Shown here piece by piece: positions 16,552-26,477 of a stretch of DNA of 64,000 nt. Numbering within the stretch: position 1 is the first letter of the stretch; each line of letters starts with the position of its first letter. The notes under the pieces are model-generated. The model was not told the DNA's origin. It did no database searches and saw only the letters and a program-made list of their open reading frames with translations. Both the position numbers and the translations under genes were made by a program. Source of the stretch: Rubrivivax sp. (GTDB lineage Bacteria > Pseudomonadota > Gammaproteobacteria > Burkholderiales > Burkholderiaceae_C); the NCBI GenBank assembly GCA_004210455.1, contig SEFA01000006.1:1-64000 (forward strand), given 5' to 3'.

Positions 16552-17027
16552 GGGGTGGGTGGTTTGGGCCAGTCGATGGCCGTGGGGAAGCCAGGCTGCT
16601 GCGGAACGTCGGCAAGCGCCTGGAGGTATGCGGCCCAGTCAGGCGGCACAGGCGTGCCGGTGCGCAGGGCTCGCAGCGTCACCCAGTCCGCGCTGAGCAT
16701 CAGCTCGTCGCGGCGGGCGCGGGCGTCACGGGCGAGGCGCGCAGTCGTCGGCGTCTCGATCCAGTCGTCGGCGATCTCGGACCACGCCCAGGTCGTCATC
16801 TCCGTGTCGGCGGGTCGGGCGGGCGGCTGCGCAACGACCACCGGCACGACGGCGTCGCCGAAGTCGTCGGGGGCCATCACTAGGTGCGCGCGTCGCGCGT
16901 CCACCTCTCCCACCACCGCGACCATGCCGGCGGGCGTGTTGGCCGCCACCTGGTCGGCCGGCAGCCGGCGCTGGACGCCATCGAAGGCACCCGTGGCGGT
17001 GTCGGCGAAGCTGTACCACTGCGTCAT
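16548..17027 (-). CDS. Tail fibre assembly / chaperone-like protein
   Basis: A 159-residue protein whose C-terminal half (RRDELMLSADWVTLRALR, then PPDWAAYLQALADVPQQPGF) is typical of phage tail-fibre assembly proteins, where the helix-rich tail helps fibre folding or attachment. It follows the large tail-tip protein with a 4-nt overlap, the usual place for such a chaperone. Confidence 0.72.
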   Translation of the reverse strand: MTQWYSFADTATGAFDGVQRRLPADQVAANTPAGMVAVVGEVDARRAHLVMAPDDFGDAVVPVVVAQPPARPADTEMTTWAWSEIADDWIETPTTARLARDARARRDELMLSADWVTLRALRTGTPVPPDWAAYLQALADVPQQPGFPTAIDWPKPPTP

Positions 17028-20000
17028 GCCCGGACCTCGGTGAAGTTCAGGACGGCGTCGCGCATCAGCAGCGTGCCGTCGTTGGATGGGTTCAGCCGCA
17101 TCTCGCCCCAGAAGGACGCATCCAGGCGGTGACCGGGCGGAAGGTCGACGCGCTTCAGCGCGGCCTTGTATGCGGTCACCTGGTCGCCAGCATCGAGCTT
17201 CCCCGTGGGATCGGAGTAGTCGTCGCCGTGCGACGCCACGAAGGCGCCGCCTCCGTCGTATTGGCTGATCGTGAGCTTCGAGTTCAGGCCATCCGGGCGC
17301 ACGAAGCCGCCGCCGGCCGAGGCGACCTGCAGCGTCAGCGCGGCCGATGCGGACACCTCGACCGTCACGGTGCGAGCCGGAGACAGCGTGTTCGTCAGCG
17401 TCAGCGTCACGGCACTGACGGCAACCGTCGCAGTCTCCGCGCCTCCCGTCACGCGATTGATGCTGGCCGTCGCGCGCTTCGCCGTGGCGAGATTCGTCGC
17501 GGCGCCCGGGGAAAGCTCAGCAGTGCCGACGTAGCCGAAATCGAGCAGCGTCTTCGGGCCGCCTGTGTTGCCACTCACAACCATGGCGCCACTTGCGGTG
17601 ATCTGCAGTGTCGCGTCACACCAGGCGGCGGCATCGTTGTCCACGGCGCCGGCGTAGTACTCGGCACCAGCGCCCTCCCCGCAGCCGCCGATGCCGATCA
17701 GGATGTAGGCGCTCCGATCCTTGAAGTTCATCGAGCCGAAAACAGCTCGCGAGGCGCCCATCCGCATCATGGCCGCCGGAAGGTTGCCCAGCATGCGGTT
17801 GTTCCTCGGCTCGTCGTTCGTGAACACGATGCCGATATGCGAGGAATCGATGCTGTTGAGGGCGGCCGCCATCGCGTTCGCCGCAGTGAGGCCGTTGTTG
17901 AACGTGTCAAACCCACCCAGATCGGTCACCACCTTCGTCAACCGATGGATCTTGGCTACTCGGTACATCGGGTAGTAGCCGATGAGGATCGTCCCCGAGT
18001 CGGCGTCGTACAGGTTTGCGCCGATCGGATAACCCGCCGCTGAAAAGCCTGTCGCGCCAACCCGGTATGTGCTCGGACGATTCGCGACCGAAGTCCAGTC
18101 CGCAGTCGTGCCCAGCGCCGCAATGACGTCTGGTGTCCAGGCCTCGGCGAGCATCGTCGCGCTGACGATACCGGGCGCAGAGTTGGTGTCGTTGGAGCCG
18201 GACTGGATCAGGCCGATGACATACATCGCCGCCGTCGGGGTGAAGTTCGTCCACGCCGGCCCGCCGAAGATGTTCTTGTCGTACTGCCACTGGCCGCCGG
18301 ACTTCCGCGCCATGACGTAGGGGCGGTTGCCGCCAACACCCGGATCCATGACGAACCCGGTACCACTGCTGTCCCACAGGATGAATCCGTTGGCCGGCCC
18401 GATCTGGGTCCACAGAATCCCCTTCGCGATTGCAGTCGGAGCGCCATTGAGCAGGATCGTCCCATCGACATCGGCGGCGTTCCCGCTGCTGTCTCGTCCG
18501 TGGATGTAGCACTCGTTGTAGTTCGATCCCGGGGATCCGGCGAAGGAGCTCTGGTTGATCCTGATCCCCAGCGTCGAGCTGGGACCGCCGATGTCGTCCG
18601 GAGCGACCGTGACGCTAACCGACGATGTCGGCCCGAAGACGCCGCCCTGACCGTTCGTGTCGATGTCGCGCGCGCGGATGATCAGCGCGCCGATCTGCGG
18701 GTCGCTCCACAGGGCGCCGGCGCGGTCGACGTTGAGGTCGATCGGCGTGAAGACGGTGCCGCCGTCCGTGCTGAACTCGTAGCGAGTGGTCAGCCAGTCG
18801 ACCTCGGTCGACGGCGTGCGGGTCAGGCGCAGCGCTCCCAGCACGCGCTCGGCCTGCAGGTTCGCCACCGGATCCGGCGGGCCGGCCGGGTTGTTCAGGT
18901 CCGTGTCGGGCACCGGGGGCGTGGTTACGACGGCGTCGCTGTAGCTGCTGGCGTCGTGCTTCTGCAGCGTCAGCCGCCAGCGGCCGGCCTGCGTCATCAC
19001 CGGATCCAGCACGCGCATGGGCGTCAGCGCCAGGCCCAGCGGGTGCGAGACACGGATGATGTCGGCCTTCTCGAAGCGCAGCCCCTCCTCTTCGACCTCG
19101 ACGGTGCAGGTCATGCCGTTGCGCGTCAGCTTGTTCAGCCGCTCCGTCGCCTCGCGCATGGCCTGGCTGTAGCGCTGCACGCCGGGCAGCCGCACCTGCG
19201 ACAGGCGCCATGGCTTCGTCGTGCCGGCTCCGGGAAGCGTCACGATGGCGCTGCCGTCGCGGTAGGGGACCTTGGAGGTGTCGGTGTAGATAACCTCGAC
19301 AGCGGTGGGCGACTGGCTCGTGTCGGCCAGCTGCAGGCCGGACATCGCCGTGATCTGCCCGTCAGCGTGCACAAGGTCGGCGACGGGCGCACTGTCCGCA
19401 TCGGCGACGAACCGGATCCCGTTGGCGCCGGGCAGCGCGAAGCAGCCCGCGTAGGCCCGCATCGCCTCGGCCAGCGACTTCACATCGGTGGCGGAGCTGA
19501 GCGTCAGCCCGAGCAGGCGGCGCTTCTCCGTGCCGCCGACCGTCTGGTCGTTCGCGTTGGCCACCGCGGGCACCGACGACCAGTCGACGGCCTGGCCGGC
19601 GCCGTAGAGCGTGCTCGCCGTCCAGTCAGCCAGCGCCAGCACCGGGCAGTCGCTGTATTCCCAGGTCGACGGCGTGAGCAGCCGGTGTGCACCAGATCCA
19701 CCGGCGGTGGAGTCCTTGCGCGGGTCGTACAGCCGGCGGCCGCGCACCGTGACCGAGAAATTCAGCTGCCCTTCGAAGGACTTGATCGGGATCTGGAAGA
19801 CGGAGTAGGCGTAGCCGGTGAGCGTGCGCGAGTAGGTGATGCCCTGCGCTGCCATCGCCGCCACCAGCACCGAGTCGGCGGAGACCTGATTTCCGCGGTA
19901 GTGCGTCGCGATCGAGCCGGCCGGCAGATCCTGGTCGTTGAGCAGCGGCTCGCTGATGGCGTCGCACTCGAAGCCCCAGATGCACTGGACCACCAGCATC

Positions 20001-20182
20001 TTGGCGTCCGGGCTCGGGAGCACGTTGCGCAGCAGCGCGACGAGGCGGTCGGTCCCGTAGGTGAGGCGCATGGCGCTGCGCTCGGCCGCAAAGGCAAGCT
20101 GCTGCACTGCCTTGCCGACGTTGTTCAGCACGGGCGCCGGCGGGATGCCGATCGAGGGCCAGAGGGATTGGGTCGTCGCCAC
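17024..20182 (-). CDS. Tail tip / host-specificity protein (J-like)
   Basis: A 1052-residue protein. The N-terminal about 400 residues resemble the central tail-tip hub of siphoviruses (RNVLPSPDAKMLVVQCIWGFE, TLTGYAYSVFQIP, and a metal-hub-like region). A fibronectin-like Ig fold follows (about 440-530), then a long variable, Ser/Thr/Gly-rich C-terminal region likely forming the receptor-binding fibre. As the last large structural protein before the fibre assembly gene, it probably sets host range. Confidence 0.8.
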   Translation of the reverse strand: MATTQSLWPSIGIPPAPVLNNVGKAVQQLAFAAERSAMRLTYGTDRLVALLRNVLPSPDAKMLVVQCIWGFECDAISEPLLNDQDLPAGSIATHYRGNQVSADSVLVAAMAAQGITYSRTLTGYAYSVFQIPIKSFEGQLNFSVTVRGRRLYDPRKDSTAGGSGAHRLLTPSTWEYSDCPVLALADWTASTLYGAGQAVDWSSVPAVANANDQTVGGTEKRRLLGLTLSSATDVKSLAEAMRAYAGCFALPGANGIRFVADADSAPVADLVHADGQITAMSGLQLADTSQSPTAVEVIYTDTSKVPYRDGSAIVTLPGAGTTKPWRLSQVRLPGVQRYSQAMREATERLNKLTRNGMTCTVEVEEEGLRFEKADIIRVSHPLGLALTPMRVLDPVMTQAGRWRLTLQKHDASSYSDAVVTTPPVPDTDLNNPAGPPDPVANLQAERVLGALRLTRTPSTEVDWLTTRYEFSTDGGTVFTPIDLNVDRAGALWSDPQIGALIIRARDIDTNGQGGVFGPTSSVSVTVAPDDIGGPSSTLGIRINQSSFAGSPGSNYNECYIHGRDSSGNAADVDGTILLNGAPTAIAKGILWTQIGPANGFILWDSSGTGFVMDPGVGGNRPYVMARKSGGQWQYDKNIFGGPAWTNFTPTAAMYVIGLIQSGSNDTNSAPGIVSATMLAEAWTPDVIAALGTTADWTSVANRPSTYRVGATGFSAAGYPIGANLYDADSGTILIGYYPMYRVAKIHRLTKVVTDLGGFDTFNNGLTAANAMAAALNSIDSSHIGIVFTNDEPRNNRMLGNLPAAMMRMGASRAVFGSMNFKDRSAYILIGIGGCGEGAGAEYYAGAVDNDAAAWCDATLQITASGAMVVSGNTGGPKTLLDFGYVGTAELSPGAATNLATAKRATASINRVTGGAETATVAVSAVTLTLTNTLSPARTVTVEVSASAALTLQVASAGGGFVRPDGLNSKLTISQYDGGGAFVASHGDDYSDPTGKLDAGDQVTAYKAALKRVDLPPGHRLDASFWGEMRLNPSNDGTLLMRDAVLNFTEVRA

Positions 20183-20185
20183 GCC

Positions 20186-20515
20186 TTAGGCCTCCATCAG
20201 CTTCACGACCACAACGAAGCGGCCGGGCTGCTGCGCCTGCGTGGGCAGCGGCTCGTTGATGTAGATGCAGGTCCGCGAGAGGCCGTCCTGCGGCCAGACG
20301 AATGCGAAGCTGTCGTCGCGGTTGGCGGCGTAGTGCGCCATCAGCGCGTCCTTCTCCGCGCCGGTCAGCCAGTGCGTGAGCGTGAAACTGCGCTTCGCCG
20401 CGGCATACATGCGGCGCGCGCGCACCTTCCCGTTCGTCGCACGTCCAGCGGTGATTCCGGCGTCGACATCGGAGGCGCTGTCAGCGAGCAGCGTGTAGTT
20501 CGGGTAGGCCGCCAT
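20186..20515 (-). CDS. Minor tail protein
   Basis: A 109-residue soluble protein (MAAYPNYTLLADSASDVD) with a motif-poor alpha/beta sequence ending in RFVVVVKLMEA. It lies between the 168-residue tail protein and the tail-tip hub, which is the position of distal-tail or tail-tip assembly genes. I cannot assign it to a named family. Confidence 0.65.
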   Translation of the reverse strand: MAAYPNYTLLADSASDVDAGITAGRATNGKVRARRMYAAAKRSFTLTHWLTGAEKDALMAHYAANRDDSFAFVWPQDGLSRTCIYINEPLPTQAQQPGRFVVVVKLMEA

Positions 20516-20516
20516 C

Positions 20517-21023
20517 TCAGGAGCCCTTTCGATTGATCTGGTAGTCGATGCCGGCGATGCGGATGGTTGCGCCGTCCGGTAGCCCGGAGCCGAAGTCGGC
20601 GGCCGTGATGAAGGTCCGCGGCGACACCATCCCGTCGCACGGGTGGCGCAGCGTGATCGACAGCGTCTGCTCGCCGACGTCGCAGGCGCCGCCCAGCGCG
20701 GTGCACTGCACGACCACGTCCGTCGGCGCTGCCAGGTCGTACGCCCAGATACGGAACTGACGGTCGACGACGCCTTCGTTGATCACGAGCGCGCTCGCCT
20801 CGTTCTTGCTGTTGCCCAGCACCAGCGAGCCGCTGAGCGTGTAGGCCTGCACCAACAGGTCTTGCACGTCCAGGTCGGTGCTGGTCCAGACGTTGCCGTT
20901 CCAGGTGGTCGTAGGCCCGGAGGTCCAGCGCTGCACCGTGGAGAACTGGGCCTCCACGAACACCGCCGGCCGCTGGACAGGGCGACCGAGCGCGGCCGCG
21001 AGCGCGATGCCGACTTCTTTCAT
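20517..21023 (-). CDS. Minor tail / tail tip component
   Basis: A 168-residue beta-rich protein beginning MKEVGIALAAALGRP. The central region (QFRIWAYDLAAPTDVVVQ) and the C-terminal GATIRIAGIDYQINRKGS read like a distal tail or baseplate-type protein that contacts the tape measure. It overlaps the tape-measure stop by 4 nt. The precise homologue is not clear. Confidence 0.65.
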   Translation of the reverse strand: MKEVGIALAAALGRPVQRPAVFVEAQFSTVQRWTSGPTTTWNGNVWTSTDLDVQDLLVQAYTLSGSLVLGNSKNEASALVINEGVVDRQFRIWAYDLAAPTDVVVQCTALGGACDVGEQTLSITLRHPCDGMVSPRTFITAADFGSGLPDGATIRIAGIDYQINRKGS

Positions 21024-24000
21024 GGCGCCATCCCCACCTCGTCGAAGCTGGGCACGCGCTCGGAAGACGCGCTGCTGCCGCCTGTACCCCCGCCCGTGAT
21101 CGCATCGGTGAGCCGATCAATCGCGTCTCGCACCTCGTTCGTCGCCTGCACCTGCTGGTTTGTGCCGCTGGCCAGCAGCGGCGCCAACACGTCGAAGCCC
21201 GGCGCCTGACCGGCGACCTCGGACAGCGACTTGCCGGTCTCCGACAGGTAGTCGGCCACGTCGGCGAAGTTGCCCTGCAGGCCCAGCAGCGTCGCGAGCC
21301 GCTTCTGGCCGTCCGGGGTGCTGACGTCGGTGCTCTCGACCAGCGCGCGGAACTGCAACTTCGCGTCGGTGGCGCTGAAGTCCATGCTGAGGCCGAGACC
21401 CTTGAGCTGGCTTTGGATGTCCGCGGCCTTGCCGCCGGCGATCTCGTCGCGGCTGTAGTAGTTGCCGACGAAGCCGGTCGCCAGCTGGATGAACTGGTCG
21501 GCGCCGCCCACCAGCGCGAGCAGCCCCTCCTTCGCGTCGACCGAGGACTTCGCGACCTTGCCGAAGATCCCGCCCAGGCTGTTGATCGTGTCGCTGAACT
21601 GCTGCAGTCCGACCAGGCGCTGCAGCGTCCCGGTCAGGTCTTCACCGGCCTTCTTGAATGGCTCCAGCGCGCCCTTGAAGTTGCCGGTCAGCGCTTCCTG
21701 ATACTGCGTCAGCAGCGCCTCGACGGCCTTCTGGTCCTCGGCCTCGTTGCCGGTGAACTTGGTCTTGATCGCCAACGTGACCTTGTCGAGCTGCTCTGCG
21801 GGCAATCCGATCGCGCGCGCCCACTCCTTCGTGTTCTTGAACAGCGATGTGGCGGAGGTATCCAGCAGGCCCTCCAGCTCGTCTGTCACCACGCCACGGT
21901 CGGTGCCGTAGCGGTTGCTCTTGAACCAGCCGCCCTTCTGCTTCCAATCCGCGTAGGTCGTGCCTTCGAAGTCACCGCCGCCTAGCATGCCCTCGATGCC
22001 CTGCTCGGTGATCTCCTTCGGGCCTCGCCCGAAAGCGCGATTCACGACGCCGCCGAGGACCGACCCGAGCGCGCCGCCGAAAAGGCCGCCTCCGAACATC
22101 GTCCCGCTGAGGAAGCCGAGGTTGATCGCCCGGTTGGGGCTGCCGCCCACGCTTTTGTTGCCGCTGATGGCCTTCGCGAGCTCGCGAGCGACGTAGACCA
22201 TGACCGCCGCGTTGGCCGCCACCGCAGCCCCCGAACCAGCGCCGAAGGCAGTCCCGTAACCGGACGAACCGGCGCCGTACTGCGCGCCGGCGGCGTAGTT
22301 CGTTCCGTACGAACCGAGACCGGATCCGAACGCGCTGATATTCCCGCTCCCGACCATGCTCCCGAAGTTGGAGATGTAGCCTCCGAGCCCGGAAGCGACC
22401 GAGCCGCTGGAGAACATCTGGTACAGGTTGCTGCCAACGTTGGCCAGGCCGCCAATGCCGCCCAAACCGCCGCCGCCCGCGCCACCCATCAGTCCGCCGC
22501 CGCCGCCGCCCGAGAGCAAGCTGCCAGCGATGTTGCGGAAAATGGGCTCGATGATGGGTCGCAGCACAAGGGTGCTGAACATGTTCTTGAGGGTGGACTT
22601 GAAGTTCTCGGCGAAGCCCTTGCCGTTCTCGAAGCCGCGCATCAGTGCGTCGGTGAGGCCGTCGGCGATCGTGTCCACCTGGCGGTTGGTCTCGTCCACA
22701 AACTCCTTGCGCCGAGCATTGCCCCGACGCTGCGCCGCCTCAGCGCGAGCCCTCGCACGAGCCTCCTCTCGATCCGCCTCACCGTTCGGCAGATCCGACT
22801 CGTCGATCTCCTGGATCTGCCGCTTCAGGTCCAGCTCGATTCGGAAGAACTCGATGGCGCGGGCGCGCGCCGCTTCTGTCGCTCCCACCATTCCAGCCTG
22901 CAAGGTCAGCAGGTCGGACTCATCGCGCAGCGCGCGCGCGTTGGCCAACTGAGCGATCTCAAGCTTGTTCCGGGTGTCGATCTGGCGACGCAGGTAGTCG
23001 TCCGCCTCTGCGCGCCCGTCCTGCCGCTCAGCCTCGTAGAGCTCCTCGGCGGCACGCTTGCGCTGCTGCACCACCGTGAGCACGCGTTGCTGCGCCTGGT
23101 ACTCAGCTGTCAGTGCCGCCTGGTTGACGGCAGAGAGCTGCGCCTGGATGCCGGAAGCCTCCTTCTCGCTGTCCTGCCGCCCCTGCACATAGGCCAGGCG
23201 CTCTTGCAGAGCACGACGCGTCGATGCGAAGCTCTGCTGTTCCAGCGCCGTAGATCGCTCGATCCCCTCGATCTCGCTGATGCGCCCCTGCTCCCGAAGG
23301 GCGTTGACCTGGATGAGACCCCGCTTGATCTGCTCGTTGCGGGCGTTCTCGGCCTCGCCGATGCGGTCCAGGCTAGTGCCGGTGTCGAATTGCTGCCGGA
23401 TCTGTGCCAGCCGCGTCTCGATTTCCCATTGTTTTGCGCCAGCCGCGGTACCTTCGTTCTGCGCCTTCGTCAGCGCCTTCTGGAGTTGCTCGGCGTTCGA
23501 AAGATACTGGAGCGACTGACGGTCCCACTCGGCCTTCGCCGCATCCGACTTGAGCCCTTGGGCCTTCGCTTTCGCGGCGTCTTCCTCAGCTTTCTTCCGC
23601 TTCTCCAACAGCGCCAACTGTTCCATCAGAGCCGTGTTGTTAGCCGCCATGGTGTTGGCGCCCACCCCCCGATCGAGCCACTTCTGGTTGGCCTCGATCG
23701 CCTGCTTGATCTTCTCGATCTGCCCCTCATCGGAAGGGCCACGGAAGACCTGCACCATGGCGTCCGCGAGGCCACCCGCAGCGTCTCGCGCGCCACGTAG
23801 CAGACGGTCAAGATTGGTGAGGTTGCCCTCCAGCTTTGGGATCAGTCCATTGATGGCGCCGAAGTACGCTTCTTGCGCGACGCGAGCGGCTTCGGTCGTC
23901 CGCCCCTGCTCTTCGAGCGATCGGACCTGCTCGTAGGTGGACCGCGTCAGGTAGCCCATGCTCTCGTTGAGTTTCAGCGAGGCCGCGAGCGGCTCCTTGG

Positions 24001-24907
24001 CCAGCGCTTTGAACGCTTCGGCCGTCTTATCCGCTGCGCCACCACCTGCGCGCTCCAGCTGAATCGCAGCAGTGGTGAAGCGCTCCAGGTTGTTCGCGCC
24101 GATGCCGGCGCTGCCAGCGATCTGCGTCAGCACCTCTGCCGCCTTGCCGCGCGACGACCCCGACATCTCCGCGACGGCGTCCCGCGCCGAAGCCAGCTGG
24201 CGCTCGGTGTAGCCGACAGCATCTCCTGTCAGGATCGCCTGGCGCTGAAGCGCCTTCTGTTCGGACGTTGCGTTGTATGCGGCCAGCGCGAACGTGCCCG
24301 CCGCCGCCGCGGTCAGCGTGAACGGGTTGATCAGGCCGACGACGTAGCCGCTCAGCGCCTTCGCCGCGTTGCCGGCGCCGCCGAACATGTCCTTCAGCTG
24401 CCCGCCCTGCTGCAGGAAGACGGTCAGCGGCTGCTGTCCGCCCTGCAGCGCGACGATGATGTCGGTGAACTGCGCCGGCACGCCGCGGAGTGCTGCGGCC
24501 GTCTGTTTCGCGGAAATACCTACGCCGTCCAGCCCTTTCTTGGCGGCCTCGTGCGCCGCTTCCGTGGCTTTCAGCTGTGCCAGGTAAGGCGCGAGCACAT
24601 TGGGGTCGATCCCCTTCTGCTTGCCGATCGCTTCGTACCAAGCGGTCGTATTCCTGCCGCCGGACGCGAGCGCGGTATCGGCTCGCTGGATCTGGCTGAT
24701 CAACGACTTTGTGTCGCGCTCAATCTTCTTCGCCGCGGCGCCGGTCTTGTTGCCCAGGTCCTCGATCGGCGCACCAGCGCCCGCAGCCGCCTCCTTGGCA
24801 GCGGCAGGGATGGACTTGAGCGCATCCTTGGCCTGCTGCACGCCGGACTTAATGCCAGACGCGTCAAACTCGCTGGATAGTCCTACCTTGCGGTCGGTGT
24901 CGCTCAT
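21020..24907 (-). CDS. Tail length tape measure protein
   Basis: A 1295-residue protein, the longest in the prophage. It has an N-terminal Ala-rich coiled region, a hydrophobic segment (about 195-215), long charged coiled coils (about 380-700), and a Gly-rich region (about 780-870). The C-terminal half resembles lambda-type tape measures. It sets tail length and is ejected with DNA. It overlaps the GT stop by 4 nt, so it is coupled to the chaperone pair. Confidence 0.92.
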   Translation of the reverse strand: MSDTDRKVGLSSEFDASGIKSGVQQAKDALKSIPAAAKEAAAGAGAPIEDLGNKTGAAAKKIERDTKSLISQIQRADTALASGGRNTTAWYEAIGKQKGIDPNVLAPYLAQLKATEAAHEAAKKGLDGVGISAKQTAAALRGVPAQFTDIIVALQGGQQPLTVFLQQGGQLKDMFGGAGNAAKALSGYVVGLINPFTLTAAAAGTFALAAYNATSEQKALQRQAILTGDAVGYTERQLASARDAVAEMSGSSRGKAAEVLTQIAGSAGIGANNLERFTTAAIQLERAGGGAADKTAEAFKALAKEPLAASLKLNESMGYLTRSTYEQVRSLEEQGRTTEAARVAQEAYFGAINGLIPKLEGNLTNLDRLLRGARDAAGGLADAMVQVFRGPSDEGQIEKIKQAIEANQKWLDRGVGANTMAANNTALMEQLALLEKRKKAEEDAAKAKAQGLKSDAAKAEWDRQSLQYLSNAEQLQKALTKAQNEGTAAGAKQWEIETRLAQIRQQFDTGTSLDRIGEAENARNEQIKRGLIQVNALREQGRISEIEGIERSTALEQQSFASTRRALQERLAYVQGRQDSEKEASGIQAQLSAVNQAALTAEYQAQQRVLTVVQQRKRAAEELYEAERQDGRAEADDYLRRQIDTRNKLEIAQLANARALRDESDLLTLQAGMVGATEAARARAIEFFRIELDLKRQIQEIDESDLPNGEADREEARARARAEAAQRRGNARRKEFVDETNRQVDTIADGLTDALMRGFENGKGFAENFKSTLKNMFSTLVLRPIIEPIFRNIAGSLLSGGGGGGLMGGAGGGGLGGIGGLANVGSNLYQMFSSGSVASGLGGYISNFGSMVGSGNISAFGSGLGSYGTNYAAGAQYGAGSSGYGTAFGAGSGAAVAANAAVMVYVARELAKAISGNKSVGGSPNRAINLGFLSGTMFGGGLFGGALGSVLGGVVNRAFGRGPKEITEQGIEGMLGGGDFEGTTYADWKQKGGWFKSNRYGTDRGVVTDELEGLLDTSATSLFKNTKEWARAIGLPAEQLDKVTLAIKTKFTGNEAEDQKAVEALLTQYQEALTGNFKGALEPFKKAGEDLTGTLQRLVGLQQFSDTINSLGGIFGKVAKSSVDAKEGLLALVGGADQFIQLATGFVGNYYSRDEIAGGKAADIQSQLKGLGLSMDFSATDAKLQFRALVESTDVSTPDGQKRLATLLGLQGNFADVADYLSETGKSLSEVAGQAPGFDVLAPLLASGTNQQVQATNEVRDAIDRLTDAITGGGTGGSSASSERVPSFDEVGMAP

Positions 24908-25625
24908 GTGTCGTTTCCTCGGATCTGCTCGCGCGCGGCCACCTCGATCACCTGGAGGTCAGCCAGCATCCAATCCCAGTCCGTGCGGCCGAGCTTCATG
25001 TGGTTGATCAGGGGATAGACGACGCTGTAGTCCAGACCCGTTGGGCCGTTGAACCCGTAACGCCACTGCGTCACGACGCGCATGTAGAGGGTCCAGGCTG
25101 CCCAGTTCTCGGGCCACACCTCGACCGCTTCATCGGTCTTTGCCGAGCCAGCGGCGACCAGCATGGCCTCCATCGGATTCATCGGTCCGGTGGGTGCCTG
25201 CACCTTCTGATGGAAGGCGCTGGCCGCCGCGCTCAGTTTCCCAACCGACCCTCGCGCGAGGCCGTGGCGTAGCTGCTGATGATGGCGAGCGCCACGCCGG
25301 GCAGCTCGTTGCACAACTGCTCCACCGCCGCCCGACTGAACTCGGTTTCGAGATCCCAACCGGTCACGCACTTCATGATGTAGTCGGCATTCGAGTCGAC
25401 CATCGATGCCAGCGCGAAGGCCATCGCAGCCTCGACGTCGACCGGCTCCATCGACTCGGGCCTCGTGTTGGACACATTGAACAGCTCGTCCATGAAGACG
25501 CCGAACTCCTTGCGCGTGCGGTAGAGATAGGTCAGCTTCATCTTGCCGATCTCGCCCTCCGGCAGTCGCACTTCGATGCTGTGGGTGAAGGACTTGGGGC
25601 GCTTGCCCAGGGTGATCTTGGCCAT
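24904..25625 (-). CDS. Tail assembly chaperone GT, made by -1 frameshift
   Basis: The upstream G frame (25233-25625) is extended by a -1 slip at 25236-25242 into an overlapping frame that runs to 24904, adding 110 residues for a 240-residue fusion. The extension is a DUF1799-type T domain (PMNPMEAMLVAAGSA, then DWDWMLADLQVIEVAAREQI). In lambda the ratio of G to GT matters for tail assembly around the tape measure. The T frame has no credible start of its own. Confidence 0.85.
25233..25625 (-). CDS. Tail assembly chaperone G
   Basis: A 130-residue protein (MAKITLGKRPKSFTHSIEV) with the compact alpha-helical character of G-type tail chaperones. Its stop lies 1 nt after the slippery heptamer. 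Located between the major tail tube gene and the tape measure gene, exactly as in lambda and HK97-like phages. Confidence 0.85.
   Translation of the reverse strand: MAKITLGKRPKSFTHSIEVRLPEGEIGKMKLTYLYRTRKEFGVFMDELFNVSNTRPESMEPVDVEAAMAFALASMVDSNADYIMKCVTGWDLETEFSRAAVEQLCNELPGVALAIISSYATASREGRLGN
25236..25242 (-). promoter_or_regulatory. Slippery heptamer for -1 frameshifting
   Basis: On the minus strand the sequence reads TTG GGA AAC TGA in the G frame, so the heptamer G GGA AAC fits X XXY YYZ in phase. Lambda uses G GGA AAG at the same place. The stop codon directly after it should increase pausing. Confidence 0.85.
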
Positions 25626-25732
25626 GATTTCGGTTTCTCGCGGGGTGATGAAAAGCCCGTGCCGGGCCAGGCCTCTCCCCGCGAAAGGAGAGAACCCAGC
25701 CCGGTCGGTGCACTCGGTGAGCTGGGTGTGGA

Positions 25733-26386
25733 TCAGCCGTAGCTGGTCATGCGGCCGCCGAGGGTGAAGACCACCGGCACCGTGTTGACCTGACCCTGCT
25801 GCATCGCCGGGGCTTCGCTGACGAACATGTAGCCGAAGCCGTAAGAGGCGGCGCCGGTGAGCATCTGCAGCTTGAACGCGACCTTCTTGAGCGAGCGGCT
25901 GAGCTTCAGCATGCTCTTGAAGGTGGTATTCGCCGGATCGTGGCCGATGCCCAGATTGATCGACGTCGGGTTGAAGCCGGTCGGGATGGAGAGGCCGTTG
26001 CGCTTGTTCAGCGGGTTCACGTTCGTGAACCGTGCGTCGCCGCCGTTGAACGCGATCGTCAGCGGCTGCGGGATCTCGAACCAGGTGCCCACCTCCTGCG
26101 CGCTGGAACCGGCACCACCACCCGGACTGAAGAACGTCTGGTCCGACGTGTCCATGTCCTGCAGCGAGAAGCTGTTCGTGTCGATATTGGTAGCGCGGAG
26201 GATCAGATCATTCATGTCCTCCCAGTTGCTCTGCAGCAGCAGTTCCTTGCCGGTCGTGTAGCCGTGTGCAGCGGAGGTGCAGACGGCCGGATCGGCGTTG
26301 GAGACCGCGGTGATGTTCTTCGCCGTAGCGAAGCCGGAGAGGGGCGAGTACAGAAACTTTGCACCCTCGGGGAAGTTGTAGGCCAT
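25733..26386 (-). CDS. Major tail tube protein
   Basis: A 217-residue protein starting MAYNFPEGAKFLYSPLSG, with Ser/Thr/Gly-rich beta-strand sequence and a C-terminal region ending VNTVPVVFTLGGRMTSYG. Its size and its position before G/GT identify it as the tail tube (lambda V equivalent). A Rho-independent terminator lies upstream of it, so it may have its own promoter within 26387-26423 or depend on antitermination. Confidence 0.82.
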   Translation of the reverse strand: MAYNFPEGAKFLYSPLSGFATAKNITAVSNADPAVCTSAAHGYTTGKELLLQSNWEDMNDLILRATNIDTNSFSLQDMDTSDQTFFSPGGGAGSSAQEVGTWFEIPQPLTIAFNGGDARFTNVNPLNKRNGLSIPTGFNPTSINLGIGHDPANTTFKSMLKLSRSLKKVAFKLQMLTGAASYGFGYMFVSEAPAMQQGQVNTVPVVFTLGGRMTSYG

Positions 26387-26423
26387 TTGGATTTCCTTCA
26401 GTTTTGACCGCCCGTGCGGGCAC

Positions 26424-26456
26424 GAAAAAAGCCGCCACGATTGCCCGAGGCGGCTT
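26424..26456 (-). terminator. Rho-independent terminator inside the structural operon
   Basis: On the minus strand AAGCCGCC (26449-26456) pairs with GGCGGCTT (26429-26436) around a 12-nt loop and runs into six T residues (26424-26430). It lies between the tail-terminator gene and the tail tube gene. Confidence 0.8.
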
Positions 26457-26477
26457 GCTGGTGGCGGCGTTGCCGCG

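Noticed and set aside
24904-25713. A single 269-codon minus-strand frame covering the chaperone region
   Set aside because: Only its last 110 codons look like protein; the rest is a shadow of the G gene. It is explained by the -1 frameshift.
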